Origin: Eunapius fragilis
Taxonomy: Eukaryota; Porifera; Demospongiae; Spongillida; Spongillidae
NCBI GenBank assembly: GCA_963681505.1
Contig: OY811990.1
Location: 1,952,472-2,016,471, forward strand
DNA length: 64,000 nucleotides
Direction: 5' to 3'
Under the pieces are notes generated by a model that saw nothing but the letters and a program-made list of their open reading frames with translations, was not told the origin of the DNA and did no database searches. The translations under genes and the position numbers were made by a program. This document shows positions 9,275-20,552 of this stretch, piece by piece; the first letter of the stretch is position 1; every line of letters begins with the position of its first letter.

Positions 9275-10089
9275 TAGTCTCGTACCCAGACCCATATTTT
9301 CACAGCAGCGGATGGAATACATCACCGCTACGTGAAAAGTGGGTCTGGTAAAGTCCTATACTCAATTCTGTCCAGTGATTACATAATACGTCGCGAGGAA
9401 TGTAAATGACGCATCATGAAATAATTTAAAGGTAAGCATTACACAATCATATCCATTAACCTGCTAAATGCTTAGGTCATTTGGTCTAGACTGTATAAAT
9501 ATGCAAGCTGTTCGACAAAGGAACAATGTACCAGTTAAGGAACTTGGTAAATCGAGAAAAGACCCAGAAGCCGATTTCAATTCTTGTGAAGCTTTTCTAC
9601 TTACTCACACATTCTTCTAGAATGGAGACACGATGATCATCCAGACTTATACATGTTCTGTGCACATGACCTAGATCTTTCAGATAGAGGGACTGTCCTC
9701 AAAGCAGCTGTTGACATCATTAGTACGGCAGAATGGCATGACATAAAGACGTGCCATATCCCGTTGGAAAACTAACAAATGCATCGCGCCCACTCAATAA
9801 ATCTACTACGCTTCGTAGCTGCATGCTCTTCTTTTAGCTTCGAATATCCCAAACGTCTGCACGCGGATTCGATTGCTCTCTCCGTTTGCGTCGGTAATTG
9901 CTAAATTTAATCGCACGTGCGATTATAAAAGAGGTATGCAATTACTGCATTCCTCGAATCTGATTGGTTCCCCAACATTCTGGGGAAGCTGGACAGAATT
10001 GAGTATAGGACTTTACCAGACCCACTTTTCACGTAGCGGTGATGTAATCCATCCGCTGCTGTGAAAATATGGGTCTGGGTACGAGACTA
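9275..10089. mobile_element. Mutator-like non-autonomous transposon, 9-bp TSD
   Basis: The ends are about 101-bp terminal inverted repeats starting TAGTCTCGTACCCAGACC, differing by about one base. The element is flanked by TGAACGCTT at 9266-9274 and 10090-10098. The other copy of the locus holds a single TGAACGCTT at 20435-20443, so insertion is directly demonstrated. A 9-bp TSD with long TIRs is the pattern of Mutator-like elements. No transposase is encoded. An internal stretch (about 9622-9773) reads as an exon after a good acceptor (TTCTTCTAG), with LDLSDRGTVLKAAVDIISTA, perhaps captured host sequence. Confidence 0.85.
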
Positions 10090-10110
10090 TGAACGCTTCG
10101 CCATGCAGTA

Positions 10111-10209
10111 GTCTATGCATATAGGAAAATATATAAATGAGCTGTCTATGCATATAGGAAAGTATATAAATGAGCTGTCTATGCATATAGGAAAGTATAT
10201 AAATGAGCT
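10111..10209. repeat. 33-bp tandem repeat, three units
   Basis: Three consecutive units begin GTCTATGCATATAGGAAA and end AAATGAGCT. The second copy of the locus (20455-20552) has the same three units, but the last has lost two G residues. No coding role is evident. Confidence 0.9.
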
Positions 10210-11250
10210 TGCGCTCAATATAATATTGAGGAACAAACTTGCCGTTAGTAGCGTTAGCAGCAATAGCAGGAAAGAGCGCGGGGCACACTAGCCCGGTGTG
10301 GCAGAAATTTGTAGGCGAAGCAACTGCAAGCTATCTAAGTTCTCCTTCAATGCCGAATACCTCGTAGTGAGATTGAAGCATCTCTTACATAAAAACCCAG
10401 ATGAGTACTCTTTCGACGCATCGCTCTTTGCTCCTCCAGCATCGCAGACTAGATCATATAGTAGGCCGCCTTCTGTCCTTGCAGTTTAGCACAGGGGGCA
10501 ACGCATAATTAGCAGCAATCCATATTCTGAAGCGCGCGTGAATTGATTAATATGAGCTTAGCAAATCGTGTCGCTGTGACACCTATGACGTCACGCTTAC
10601 GATGACATAACATCTATAATGCATCATCGAACGCCCACGCGGAACGCCTGGAGACCCTCTTTCCACGTAGCGGTGATGTAATCCACCCGCAGCTGTGGGA
10701 ATCAGGGTCTGGTACGATTTTTGTGGGCGCGAGACAGAGCACTATATGAAATCCAATAAGGAATACTTCTGTGGAGGATAGAACCGAATTATCAAATAGG
10801 AAGGCCTATTTTTAAAAGCATACAAAAGTTGATTTATGAATCTGCTATATGTTTCTCATAAGAATAGACAACAGAACTTTAATGTTTTGAATTTATAGAC
10901 CGTGGAATATTGTGTTGAGCTTCTCAACTCATTGACCTCGCGTACTTAGAAAATAAGGCCCAGCAATTCAATGGAACCGAGGGAAAAAATCTCGTGACAT
11001 AATTAAAAATCTTGTCAAATGTGCTGCACTAACAATAATCTTAAGGGAGCTAAGCTGGGGAAAACATCTTTTACGCTTGTCTCCCATACTGTGTATAGAA
11101 CGATTACGGAAGTATGCCGTGATTATGCAACCGCGAATTAATTCTTGACTCCCGTTGACCGCTCATTTCTCCATATGTGAAACTATACTTTGCATTTGGA
11201 GTATGAAGTTTGAGGGTGGTACTTTTCTCTTGCAAATTTCAGGCTTCACT
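10210..11250. other. Non-coding part of the duplicated block with a short hairpin
   Basis: A short hairpin at about 10650-10716 (AGACCCTCTTTCCACGTAGC and its partner ending GGGTCT) shares the core CGGTGATGTAATCCAC with the 815-bp element's TIR and with a decayed relative at 13369-13435. I see no supported gene. Copy 2 lies at about 20553-21590. Confidence 0.5.
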
Positions 11251-11940
11251 CATACGGCTCTCCAATGGGGCCTGCCTTGATGAATGTGTGTGTGATGGGA
11301 GGGGCCAACTTTGTGTATTATGCGATAAGTATTAGTCGTCACATGCCTATCTGCCCCCCTACAGCAAAGTAGGGTGGGCATCAGTGATCATCGGTAGGAA
11401 TGATAAAGGTGAAAGCCCAACAAAGACTGATGAGCCACTAAAATTATTTGGATTGTGCTATGTGCCATTGTGTTTACAATCTATGCAAGGCAGGACTACA
11501 GGATGTCATATATTGTCATTGCAAATAGTCAGGTATGCCAAAGAGTTATTATTATTTTATATAGGAGAGGCATATCTAGATGATAGGGAGTTGCTTGTAG
11601 AGATGTACAGCAATTCTTACAGGTCCTGATATTTCTCCATAGGTATCAATACGCTATCCAAGCCAAAATATCCGCGAAACGCGTAAAAAGCACTTTTTTT
11701 TTGCTACAGCATAAAATGCGTGAAAAAAAATAAAACATTCATTACACTGGGTTATTATACTTTTCTATGTTCAGAAATAACTCGGGAACGCAGGCATGTA
11801 GACGAAATGTTTGGAGTAATCGAGAAAATTCGACTTTTGTACGTCTCCTCTAACCGTTTGTTGATAAACAATGCAACCAACACTGACGTGCGCACCACGT
11901 AAGAACTGAGATTGCGTATTAGGGACCAGATATCCACTCA
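11250..11940. repeat. Module shared by three loci (here, 21590-22280, 51090-51850)
   Basis: This segment, starting near ATACGGCTCTCCAATGGGGC, is found three times in the window. Frames of 60-81 codons exist, but I recognise no domain, and the reading frame differs between copies at indels. It may be a degenerate transposon exon series. Confidence 0.7.
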
Positions 11941-12046
11941 GGACAGCCACATGCTTCCATGATGCTGGTCTGGGATTTCGAGTATCTAGCGCTTGTACCA
12001 TCTGGAACGTAAACAAACAATTATCGCTTGACCACATCCGATAATT

Positions 12047-12505
12047 ATGAAGTTTATTAAAGCTATGGCGACGGTATGGACCCCGCATCAGTGTAGGTGT
12101 TGTGGAGACGTTGTGTGGAACCACAGAAACCGCAGAGTACTGACTCGCGATGCTGCTCACACCAATTGTTTGCTCCAACTAATTGGCAAAGAGTGGGCAT
12201 ATTTAGCTCCTGAGATTCGTGGAAATAAAGGGTTGGACAAAAGCTATATATGTTGTTTGTGCTACTTAACATCTCCTGCCAATGTTTGCAACCTATCAAT
12301 GCTTCAGGACTCATAAAAACCAGCTGGTAACACTCCACGGGTTACAGAAGGATCTTCTTGAGCTTGACCAACGAATTGTATTGCCAGGCCTAGTACTGAA
12401 TACTTCTTTACTTGGTCCATCATCAAAGAATTCAAAGTCGACACGCAAATCACAATTGAAGACCTTGTCTTTCCACGAAGGTGGTCGTAAACGTACGGTA
12501 ACACA
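12047..12505 (+). pseudogene. Cys-rich N-terminal domain plus coiled-coil remnant, copy 1
   Basis: The frame at 12047-12316 has QCRCCGDVVW and later YICCLCYL, a C-x2-C ... C-x2-C layout like the small N-terminal zinc domains of invertebrate transposon proteins (for example the DUF6589-linked type). A second frame from 12282 continues with LVTLHGLQKDLLELDQRI, a coiled-coil-like stretch, so one frameshift lies near 12280. Coding similarity stops where a CACTGTGC-ended MITE begins near 12505. Family assignment is tentative. Confidence 0.4.
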
Positions 12506-12675
12506 CTGTGCAAAAAACGTAGTATACGATAGCGTATATTTTTGCGTATATTTTGCGTATACCATCAATATACCAAGGGTAGTGTATATTACGAATATCC
12601 ACCTGGTATATTTTAAGAATCCACAGGTGACAATTATTCATTGCGCGTATTCTCGAAGTATTTAGAATACGCAAA
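12505..12675. mobile_element. MITE with CACTGTGCAAAA-type end, copy 1
   Basis: AT-rich sequence with TATACGATAGCGTATATTTT and several GCGTAT blocks in both orientations, starting CACTGTGCAAAAAAC. Relatives: 22847-23025 (with an extra GTACACTGTAT), 29512-29915, about 32785-32903 and 38963-39134. In three cases the CAC-GTG terminus lies directly at the end of a coding remnant. Confidence 0.6.
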
Positions 12676-12699
12676 CCACAATGAATTTGCAAATTAGAT

Positions 12700-13240
12700 A
12701 ACTTACGTAAAAATAGAAATGACTTTGATATGACTCTTCAGATTATAAGTTTGAACCTCTCGATCAAGAATGTATGGCTGTATGTTTCCAATGTGATTTC
12801 GAACGTAGTTCATTATGGACATACAGTAGTGGTCAATAAAAACTTTATGGATCGGATTCGTAGTCGGTATTAAAGGAATTAGTAGTTGCCAGCATGGGAA
12901 CGCCTCTATAGACTTGGATCAAGAGGCAAATATCAAGAATCGTATGAATCATATGAAGACTCGTAGCGCGAGTCGTAGGCAGTATGCTCGATATCCGCGT
13001 AGATATGAATTATCAACATTAACATTAAATTTCTTAATAACCCTCTAACTATTTTGATGGTTTAAATTCGAATACCTATACCTTCAACTAAAAATTTACA
13101 AGGTATGTGATCAGTTAAAATAGGATAGTTTTGATGCCAGAATTATAAGCTGTAGTGGGACCACATGCGTGACAACGCAGGATCGTACATAGCCAGCCAC
13201 TTGAAAGTGGCCGGGGTGTCGACATTGTTCTGTTTGGGAC
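12700..13240. other. No gene recognised
   Basis: AT-rich sequence with only short frames. It is duplicated at about 23050-23590. Confidence 0.5.
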
Positions 13241-13255
13241 TCGACTTATAGCGAG

Positions 13256-13800
13256 CAGTGGCGGATCTACCATAGAGTTGGGGGGGGGCGGCCGCCCCCC
13301 CCATCGATATAAAATGCCGCCCCCCTTCACACTACGACATACACATGAACACTACGCATGTCACTGTGTTTCCACATCACGGTGATGTATGTAATCCACT
13401 AGCAGCTGTCGGGAATCGTGTCTACTACGGTTAAAATAGTTATTGTTATTTGTTAAATCTTTATTATGAATTATCAGATCGTGAATGATAATTGATAATA
13501 AAAGTCCCGACAAATTATAAACAATAATAAAATCATGCCTATTTAAAAATAATTAAGTTATATATAGCGTGCATGGATGCGTGAAAGGTTTATTTATGAC
13601 GAGCCCCAGAGTTCCAGACCCAGTGTGACGTGGAAGGTAGGGGGACTGTGAGGGCCGCAATGGCGGCGGAAGGGGGGGCTGGGGGGTCTCTAGCCCCCCC
13701 CCCCCAATAATGGCAAAGGGGGGCTCAGCCCCTCCTAACCAAACAACAGTATAATTGTTATTCTTCGCCTGCGAGATCGCTCGCATATATACCGTTATCA
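13256..13800. mobile_element. hAT-type MITE (CAGTGGCGGAT end), copy 1, truncated by the gap
   Basis: It begins CAGTGGCGGATCTACC after the 8-mer ATAGCGAG (13248-13255). The complete element is visible in the second copy (23605-24450). Here the right part, including the nested MITE, runs into the N gap at 13801. Confidence 0.85.
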
Positions 13801-14000
13801 NNNNNNNNNNNNNNNNNNNNNNNNNNNNNNNNNNNNNNNNNNNNNNNNNNNNNNNNNNNNNNNNNNNNNNNNNNNNNNNNNNNNNNNNNNNNNNNNNNNN
13901 NNNNNNNNNNNNNNNNNNNNNNNNNNNNNNNNNNNNNNNNNNNNNNNNNNNNNNNNNNNNNNNNNNNNNNNNNNNNNNNNNNNNNNNNNNNNNNNNNNNN
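13801..14000. other. Assembly gap, 200 N
   Basis: Exactly 200 unknown bases, a conventional scaffold gap of unspecified size. Sequence after it does not continue the duplicated block, so the join is a scaffolding decision. Confidence 1.
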
Positions 14001-14425
14001 TGGGGAGTTGGGGGGTGGGGGCGGGGTCGGGGGTCGGGCGGAGAACAATAGGCTTGAATGTCATTGTGTCTAAATTCAGTCTAATTCAATCCATATCTAA
14101 TAGGTTTATGGTTTCTATTCATATAGGCATGCATACAGAAATTTTCGGTGGCTATAATTTTACAGTCCGTGTATACATATATCGTGACAGTGAAGAGCGA
14201 TTTACATGCAGGCCTACATGTAGATATATATTTCTTACTTGATATTAGTATATTGTTAACCGTAATCTATGTGAAACACACCCTCTCTTTTTAGATGAAT
14301 GCTGCATGAATAATTAAACGTAGGTCTGCCAGCCTCTTTTAACCTATTGCTGTATAGGATGGATGGCATAAATGTGTGTGTGATGCTCTGTTCATCCTCC
14401 TCCCCTCTTCACACACACACACACA

Positions 14426-14496
<71 letters not shown>

Positions 14497-14908
14497 ACGC
14501 AGTGCGTTTCTGATATAAATTGTACACAGAGGATTGGTGAGGTTAGCCTTGTTTATCTATGGAATTGGTAGCAGCAGCAGTATGTAGATGTGGTGATGCT
14601 ATATGATTGTACAGAGTTAGTTGGTTATTATTTGTGACTTAGATGTTGGTTTGGGTCTTACCTCTTCCACCGTAACATCCACCAAGCTACGAATTTGAAT
14701 TAATGGGTACATTGCCTTGGTACACCATCAACTGTTTGATTCACTGGTCTCTTTTAAATAGGATGAAATGAAATGCATTTTAAGAAGATGGCAATCCTTT
14801 CCTCTTTTGTGTATCAGTTGGTGCATTTGGAAGTGAAATGAAGTTTAAAATGATTGATACAAATATAACAGAATGCCTGAATTTTATGGCGAGTAAATAC
14901 GATGACCT
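14001..14908. other. Post-gap sequence, TC microsatellite, no gene
   Basis: It begins with a G-rich tract, continues AT-rich, and holds a (CA)n-(TC)n microsatellite at about 14411-14493. Frames across the microsatellite are low-complexity artefacts. Nothing else is recognised. Confidence 0.6.
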
Positions 14909-15384
14909 CACTGTAAAAACGGATTGGTGCATGTCACTCGAAAATTGTGAATAGGGCACTCGATTCTCAAAATCGAGTGCCCTATTCACGACAGTGGCGG
15001 CGGAAGGGGGGGGGGGGGCTGGGGGGGTCTCGAGCCCCAATAATGACATAGGGGGGGGGGCTCAGTCCTCCTAACCAAACAACAGTATAATTGTTATTCT
15101 TCGCCTGCGAGATCGCTCGCGTATATATCGTTATCTATTTATATAATGACATCCAGAAAAGTTTAGATCTGTCGCCATAGAGGACCGCTCGATGTAATTT
15201 CTTACCCCCCCCCCCCCCCCCCCCCCACCCCTCCCCCGGCGGATGAAAGGAATATGGTGAACAAATGCCCTCATTGAAATTCATGAATTTAATTATCCTC
15301 GCTTTTGGAAGCCCCCCCCCCCCAATCATATAAACCTTCCGCTGCCTCTGCACGAATGACATGCACCAATCCGTTTTTACAGTG
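14909..15384. mobile_element. Nested structure: hAT-type MITE (14992-15350) inside an inverted repeat
   Basis: CACTGTAAAAACGG at 14909 and its reverse complement ending at 15384 form flanking arms. Within them is a MITE beginning CAGTGGCGGCGGAAGG (14992) and ending CCTTCCGCTGCCTCTG (15350), a third member of the MITE at 24007-24352. CACGA flanks it on both sides. A separate perfect 19-bp hairpin (14947-14990, GTGAATAGGGCACTCGATT) sits just to its left. Confidence 0.65.
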
Positions 15385-15722
15385 CTGGTATTAAAAACAT
15401 CGACCCACTCTGGACATGCAATAGTTTTTTTAGAATATATAAAGATGGTCACACGGGAGGGCGCACAAACTGTACAATCGATTGTACAGTTGTGGTAATC
15501 TCGTACCCAGACGTATAAATGACGTCTGGGGAAAATAGGGTGGCACATTGGAATGCCATTAACAAGTCACGCGCCATAATGCAATTAAGAACCCATACAG
15601 GCATTTAAATAAGACCACGGTCACATGGCTTGCGAAACTGAGATCACAAGACCATTCCCTGACTCAGGGGCGGCAAAGATAATATGGGGGCGGGGTTAAA
15701 GGGCTACGAAACTAGCGTGGGG

Positions 15723-15937
15723 TAGTCTCGTACCCAGACCGTCTATGACGTAAGAGATTATCGCTGTAAACAGTATAATCACTACGTCCAGACGTAGTGA
15801 TTATACTGTTTTACAGCGATAATCACTTACGTCATAGACGGTCTGGGAAAACAGTATAATCACTACGTCTGGACGTAGTGATTATACTGTTTACAGCGAT
15901 AATCTCTTACGTCATAGACGGTCTGGGTACGAGACTA
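15723..15937. mobile_element. Expanded palindromic MITE
   Basis: Same termini as 142-269, but the hairpin contains a second, inverted repetition of the arm (about 87 extra bases around AAACAGTATAATCACTACGT). It is multiply self-complementary and could arise by template switching at the hairpin. Confidence 0.8.
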
Positions 15938-15989
15938 AGCGTTGGGGGGGGGGGGGGGGGGGAAGCTGACGCTCCAGAATACGAGGTGT

Positions 15990-16020
<31 letters not shown>

Positions 16021-16077
16021 GGTGCTTCCTAGCGGAAGAGGGGGTTGCCCCCCCCCCCGCCCATGCGTGTAACGATG

Positions 16078-16252
16078 TTAGTACTCTTCCAGCCTGCACC
16101 TCTTGTCCAGTTCTGCATCGACAGCTTCTATGTGTACCTTGGGAAGGATTGCGAAGCGCAAAGACTTCCCACAGCCAAGCGGCAGATAGACAAAAACGTC
16201 CCGGCCTTTTAAAAAGCAGTCTTCTGATATAATGGCGAAGCGCTGGGCATCC
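16078..16252 (-). pseudogene. RecQ-like helicase exon fragment, copy 2
   Basis: Same reading as copy 1 around Walker A (DVFVYLPLGCGKSL on the minus strand). It continues further, past ILPKV into AVDAELDKRCRLEEY and a stop at 16078-16080. A CTAG acceptor-like site precedes it. No other helicase motif follows, so it is a fragment. Confidence 0.5.
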
Positions 16253-16255
16253 TAG

Positions 16256-17226
16256 CTTAACACACCGCTGGGACATGGCAGTTTAAATAGCAGCGTCAGT
16301 AGATGGTAATATACAAATGAAATGTGATGATGACACCATTTGTTTACCTTATCACATGACTCACATGACTGCCCGCATCTGATTGGTAGCGACAGAATTC
16401 TGTTGCTAATGTCGCCCTATTGTCACCGGACGTGTAGTCTTTTTTTACACGTCTGGGTACGAGACTACAGTTGTGCGCCCTCCCGTGTGATCTGACCATC
16501 TTTATAGATTCTACAATACTATTGCATGTCCAGAGTAGGTCGATGTTTTTAATACCAGGTCATTGTATTTATTGGCCATAGAATTCGTCGTCAAATTTCA
16601 TGTTAATTTTCATGCTAATTTATTCATCGTGCCGAAGGAATAAGGTCCAAATTCTGTTGCTATGTACGTGACGTCATATTCCAATATTTCTGTGCGTAGA
16701 TCTTTTTGTCCCACTTCTCAATGCAATGAAACAAGAAGTACACCGCCACAGTCATGACCTCATCTTATAGACCCGTTATTCATATACTGAAAGCTAGTAC
16801 CCGTGCATTGCTGTAGTTCTCTTTCAAGATGCGCATATGGCTACCGTTTTATTTTATTGTACGCTGTCAAGATGGCGACTAGTACTGTGACGTCAAGTTG
16901 AGAGCAGGGCCTGTTCTTTTAAACAACACCCTTATTGTATGCATACTTTAGGAGTAATTCATGCACGTAGTGATGTATATTCAGGGTCTGGTATGCATTT
17001 GTGTGTGTGAGTGTGTGTGCGCGCGTGTACGTGTACGTGTGTGTCTTCTGTTGTCTTCTAACCATTTCTTGAATTGAGAAAAAGAAAAAATACTATCCAA
17101 CCTGACAAAATACAATGAGCATGATATATTATTAGCTATTGAACCAAATAGAGTCTACAATAAAAGATATACGAATTCAAACATTTAATAAACTACAATC
17201 CCTCCCACTTAGATATAGTAAAGTGT

Positions 17227-17293
<67 letters not shown>

Positions 17294-17476
17294 TTCCTCG
17301 TTCCCAGTCCAGTTGAAGTTAATGTACGTCTGGCTAGCGAGACTAACTTTGAATGATGTCAAAATATATACAAAGAGCTAATTATAAATCGTACTTTATG
17401 CCCATTTATGCTTTTTTCACGTCATCTCTTTAAGATCGTGATCATTCGTTCTTTCATACATGCACCCTACCACCGC
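16256..17476. other. Interval absent from copy 1; GT microsatellite, no gene
   Basis: This 1.2 kb separates the two duplicated blocks in copy 2; in copy 1 the hAT occupies the same place. It holds the right arm of the 15385-16558 inverted repeat and a (GT)n tract at about 17224-17290. Frames over the microsatellite are spurious. I recognise no gene. Confidence 0.7.
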
Positions 17477-17731
17477 AGTTTATAAAATTACCTACGCGCA
17501 CGACCTACAATATTACTCTCATAGCCGCACATCCTTTTTATACGTCCATGTAATAGAGGCGGTATCTATATAAGAGGGGGGTACTTTGATCGTGCGTCGA
17601 AGGTCAGGGAGTTATAAACATGAACAAGACAGATCAAAAGGCATATTTACAACAATTAGAACAAGCCACAGTATGGTATTGTTTTAGCACCTTACGCGGC
17701 GTGTGCATTTTATGAAAATAGTGCGGTTTGA

Positions 17732-18027
17732 ATGGAGCAACACCACATAAACAAAGTTCAGGAGCGATGCAGGGTGTGTGGTCGCTAGCTTGTGGCACCT
17801 AGGGATAAGAAATCTCGGCGGTCATACCAATGCACAGAGTTTGCAGTAGATTTACACTCAGTATTTGGCATTGATACTCACAATGATGCCGTCAACATTC
17901 ACCCATCAAATTATGTTATCGTTGCAAACAAGTTATGGATCGAGCACAATGCCAACAATCTCACTACACAGTTAGTACACTTCCTTATGAGTGGAAGAGA
18001 CACACTGCTGAGGAATGCAAGGTTTGA
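17732..18027 (+). pseudogene. RAG1 N-terminal-like zinc motif, copy 2
   Basis: The same sequence as 6562-6857 with an extra lesion: the codon after CRVCGR is now TAG (17786 region), so the readable frame only restarts at 17792. The frameshift before the second cysteine pair and the TGA at the last cysteine are shared with copy 1. It is non-functional. Confidence 0.65.
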
Positions 18028-18809
18028 CCAATTACCAACCGAACATGTCAGAAAAAGTTGATACATGCATGTGTATCCGTATTTATCTTTATTCAGATCT
18101 GCAATCCCACATCACCACATGCCATACATGGAGGGGTTCACAACAACGGAAAAGTAACACTCGGAACAACGAACACTAAAATGAGAATCATTGGGCCTTA
18201 CACTAGCTGTTAATGGTCATATCACATCCACCATCAATATAATTATATATAGAGGGGGGAAAATGGTTTTGATGGTGGGATGTGATATGACCTCTAGCAG
18301 CTAGTTTAAGGCCCAATGATTCTCATTTATCGTTGTTCCGAGTGTTACTTTTCCGTTGTTGTGAACCCCCCCTCCCCCTGTACATATGAATCTCACTCCC
18401 ACAACAGGCCGTCCAGCAAGAAACAGCCCTCATACAATAGTTTCCGATACTAGGGAGATAGCCTAGCCCCAACATGCAATGCTATAATCAGACACTTTTC
18501 AAACACGAACAACCCTGCAATCATAGAACAATTGCGATGTCCTATATGCCTAAATATACTGTGTCAACCTCTGGAACTACATGTATCATGTATAGCACTG
18601 GTTTGTACCAATTGCTTCATCCATTGGTTTATGCTCTTTAACTGCAGTGAGGTGAAGAGCCCTTGCTGCTTCATGGAGTGACCAATACAACCACAACAGC
18701 TAAAACCAGCACTACTATTGATCCAGACATTATTGAAGGACATAAATGGTGAAATATGTGAGGTGCAGGAGGAACATTATGGCAGGTGACTATTATACGC
18801 ATGAGTGCA

Positions 18810-19272
18810 GCACTCTAGCTACCTACCAAAGTGGAGGTGAAGATGGCATCAAGGGTCTTGAAAAGACTGCCGGGCTTCCATCAATCCAGAGCAAACATTG
18901 CTATGTACTGGAGGAAAGCGGGTAAGTTAATTAAACAGATGAATTAATCCAGATGAAGACACTAATTCTATTAGCCACTTGCATGTATGAAGATCGCAAA
19001 GCCATGTACCTCTGCATCCGCAGCAAGTGTGAGAAAAATAAAACGCAGATGTATTGAGATACAAACTGTTTGTGAGGTGGTTAGTCATGGGGAATCTTCT
19101 GTTGGAGCTACACTATCTCAGTGACACAGATAGACAGTCACTACTAAATGGGGCAGGTGTAGTCAGCAGGATTGGAGCACAGGAAGCATTTGCTATTAAG
19201 GCTGGTATGGGAATGCCGTGGGCAAAACTACGACTACTTAGAAGGTGCAGAGGATTATGTGCATGTTATTAA
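18810..19272 (+). pseudogene. N-RAG-type element, middle segment, copy 2
   Basis: The counterpart of 7640-8102 with the same frameshift. It encodes the same TDRQSLLNGAGVVSRIG segment. Confidence 0.45.
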
Positions 19273-19543
19273 AATGTATTCACTGTTGTATGTGCAGATG
19301 GTTAAAGGCTTCTGGTGAGGTATCTTTATTTCTTGTGAGGAAGGGATGCGAAAGATTGCAAGAGACATCATTGGATAAAGCCTGAGGGGAGAAATTGCTC
19401 TATTTTGATTCAAAATAAATTCTGGTGGGAAGAGCACAATTGTATGGATGCCAAATCTGAACCAAATGGTTCTTCATCTGTTAGAGGAAAATCAAAAGTA
19501 TCTTATTATTAATGCATGCTATGAAAATGCATATTAGGTTAAT

Positions 19544-19710
19544 GTGCTCAGTACTGGACGGCTCATCTGGCATGATGGAATCTTTCCCGATAAGGAAATA
19601 TGGGTAGAATTAGGAGGCGACAAGGGGGGCAAAACGTTTAAGATGAACTTTCAGCTAGTCAACGTGCCAGCACCCAACTCAGTTCGTAATACGTGTATTT
19701 TTTTTTTTGA
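19544..19710 (+). pseudogene. N-RAG-type element, GGDKG segment, copy 2
   Basis: The counterpart of 8374-8540, here reading WHDGIFPDKEIWVELGGDKG. The His matches the usual family residue better than copy 1's Tyr. It ends in the same T-homopolymer. Confidence 0.55.
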
Positions 19711-20454
19711 TTCAGTACCTTTTTAAGCACTCATCTACACTAACTTTACTGACAGCAGCATGTGCAGATATTAACTGAACTAGTAAAGTGCTATTCTTAA
19801 GAATAGCCTTTTCGAGGCCACCCTTATGCTCGCTTAGTACGATAACCTTTGGTTCGTACCGAGAGTAGCTACAGTGAAAAAGGAAGTGCGTATATGCAAC
19901 ATTATGTATGTGCAAAACCATACGCCTAGGCTTGAAAGCTATACTCATTTAACCTCCAACACAGTTGCCCACTAAAATGGAAAATTAGTTTCATGCCATA
20001 CAATCACACTATCTGCTAGTAACCTCATGAAACTGAAGCCATATCAATTCACTGATGATATCAACATTTCCCTATGATTGCTGAGCTCATATACAAATAA
20101 TAGACACAATGCATATGACATTGCGTCAGACTTGCGTAAACTAGACTAATAAACCACGGCTCAATTCTGCCTGCATCGGAACTTTCCAGCACCATAGGCC
20201 CGGCTGTATCATCATGCTCGTGGTGTGTTTTTTGTATCCTTCGATAATGTATTTCATAGCTTAAATATTCATAGTTGTGGTGCTTGTTACAAATTACATT
20301 GCGGTTTGAAAAGCGCGGGCGCTCTAGGGCGTGTGCATTGGCCTTAACTTAAACGCTGCCCTAACCTAACTAAACACCGTTAATATGTGTCATGCATGAT
20401 GCGCACGCTGTCGGCTGAACAAGCTACTACTTAGTGAACGCTTCGCCATGCAGT

Positions 20455-20552
20455 AGTCTATGCATATAGGAAAATATATAAATGAGCTGTCTATGCATAT
20501 AGGAAAGTATATAAATGAGCTGTCTATGCATATAGAAAGTATATAAATGAGC
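20455..20552. repeat. 33-bp tandem repeat, copy 2
   Basis: Three units as at 10111-10209; the last unit is two bases shorter. Confidence 0.88.

Larger units (their letters stand above)
6307..13800. repeat. Segmental duplication, copy 1 (second copy 17477-24148)
   Basis: From AGTTTATAAA at 6307 to the N gap this sequence is repeated at 17477-24148 with scattered single-base differences. After subtracting the 815-bp insertion and its TSD (9275-10098), the two copies are about 6670 bases each. The right edge of this copy is unknown because the gap begins there. It may be a recent tandem duplication or two haplotypes of one locus placed in series. Confidence 0.93.
15581..16255. repeat. Repeat block, copy 2
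   Basis: The counterpart of 1-543, differing by a longer palindrome (15723-15937, 215 bp against 128 bp) and by 16080-16135, which is missing or altered in copy 1. It continues uninterrupted past GGGCATCCTAG into CTTAACACACC, exactly where copy 1 has the hAT terminus. Confidence 0.93.
15385..16558. mobile_element. Inverted-repeat element enclosing repeat block copy 2
   Basis: CTGGTATTAAAAACATCGAC at 15385 is mirrored by the sequence ending AATACCAG at 16558. The arms extend about 125 bp, up to the TCTCGTACCCAGAC motif on each side. The interior carries the repeat block also found at 1-543. This suggests the block is the body of a larger transposon with long TIRs and nested MITEs. Confidence 0.55.

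Noticed and set aside
14339-14571. Frames over the TC/CA microsatellite
   Set aside because: Dipeptide repeats from (TC)n; no coding evidence.
17139-17381. Frames over the GT microsatellite
   Set aside because: Cys-Val or Thr-His repeats are produced by (GT)n only.
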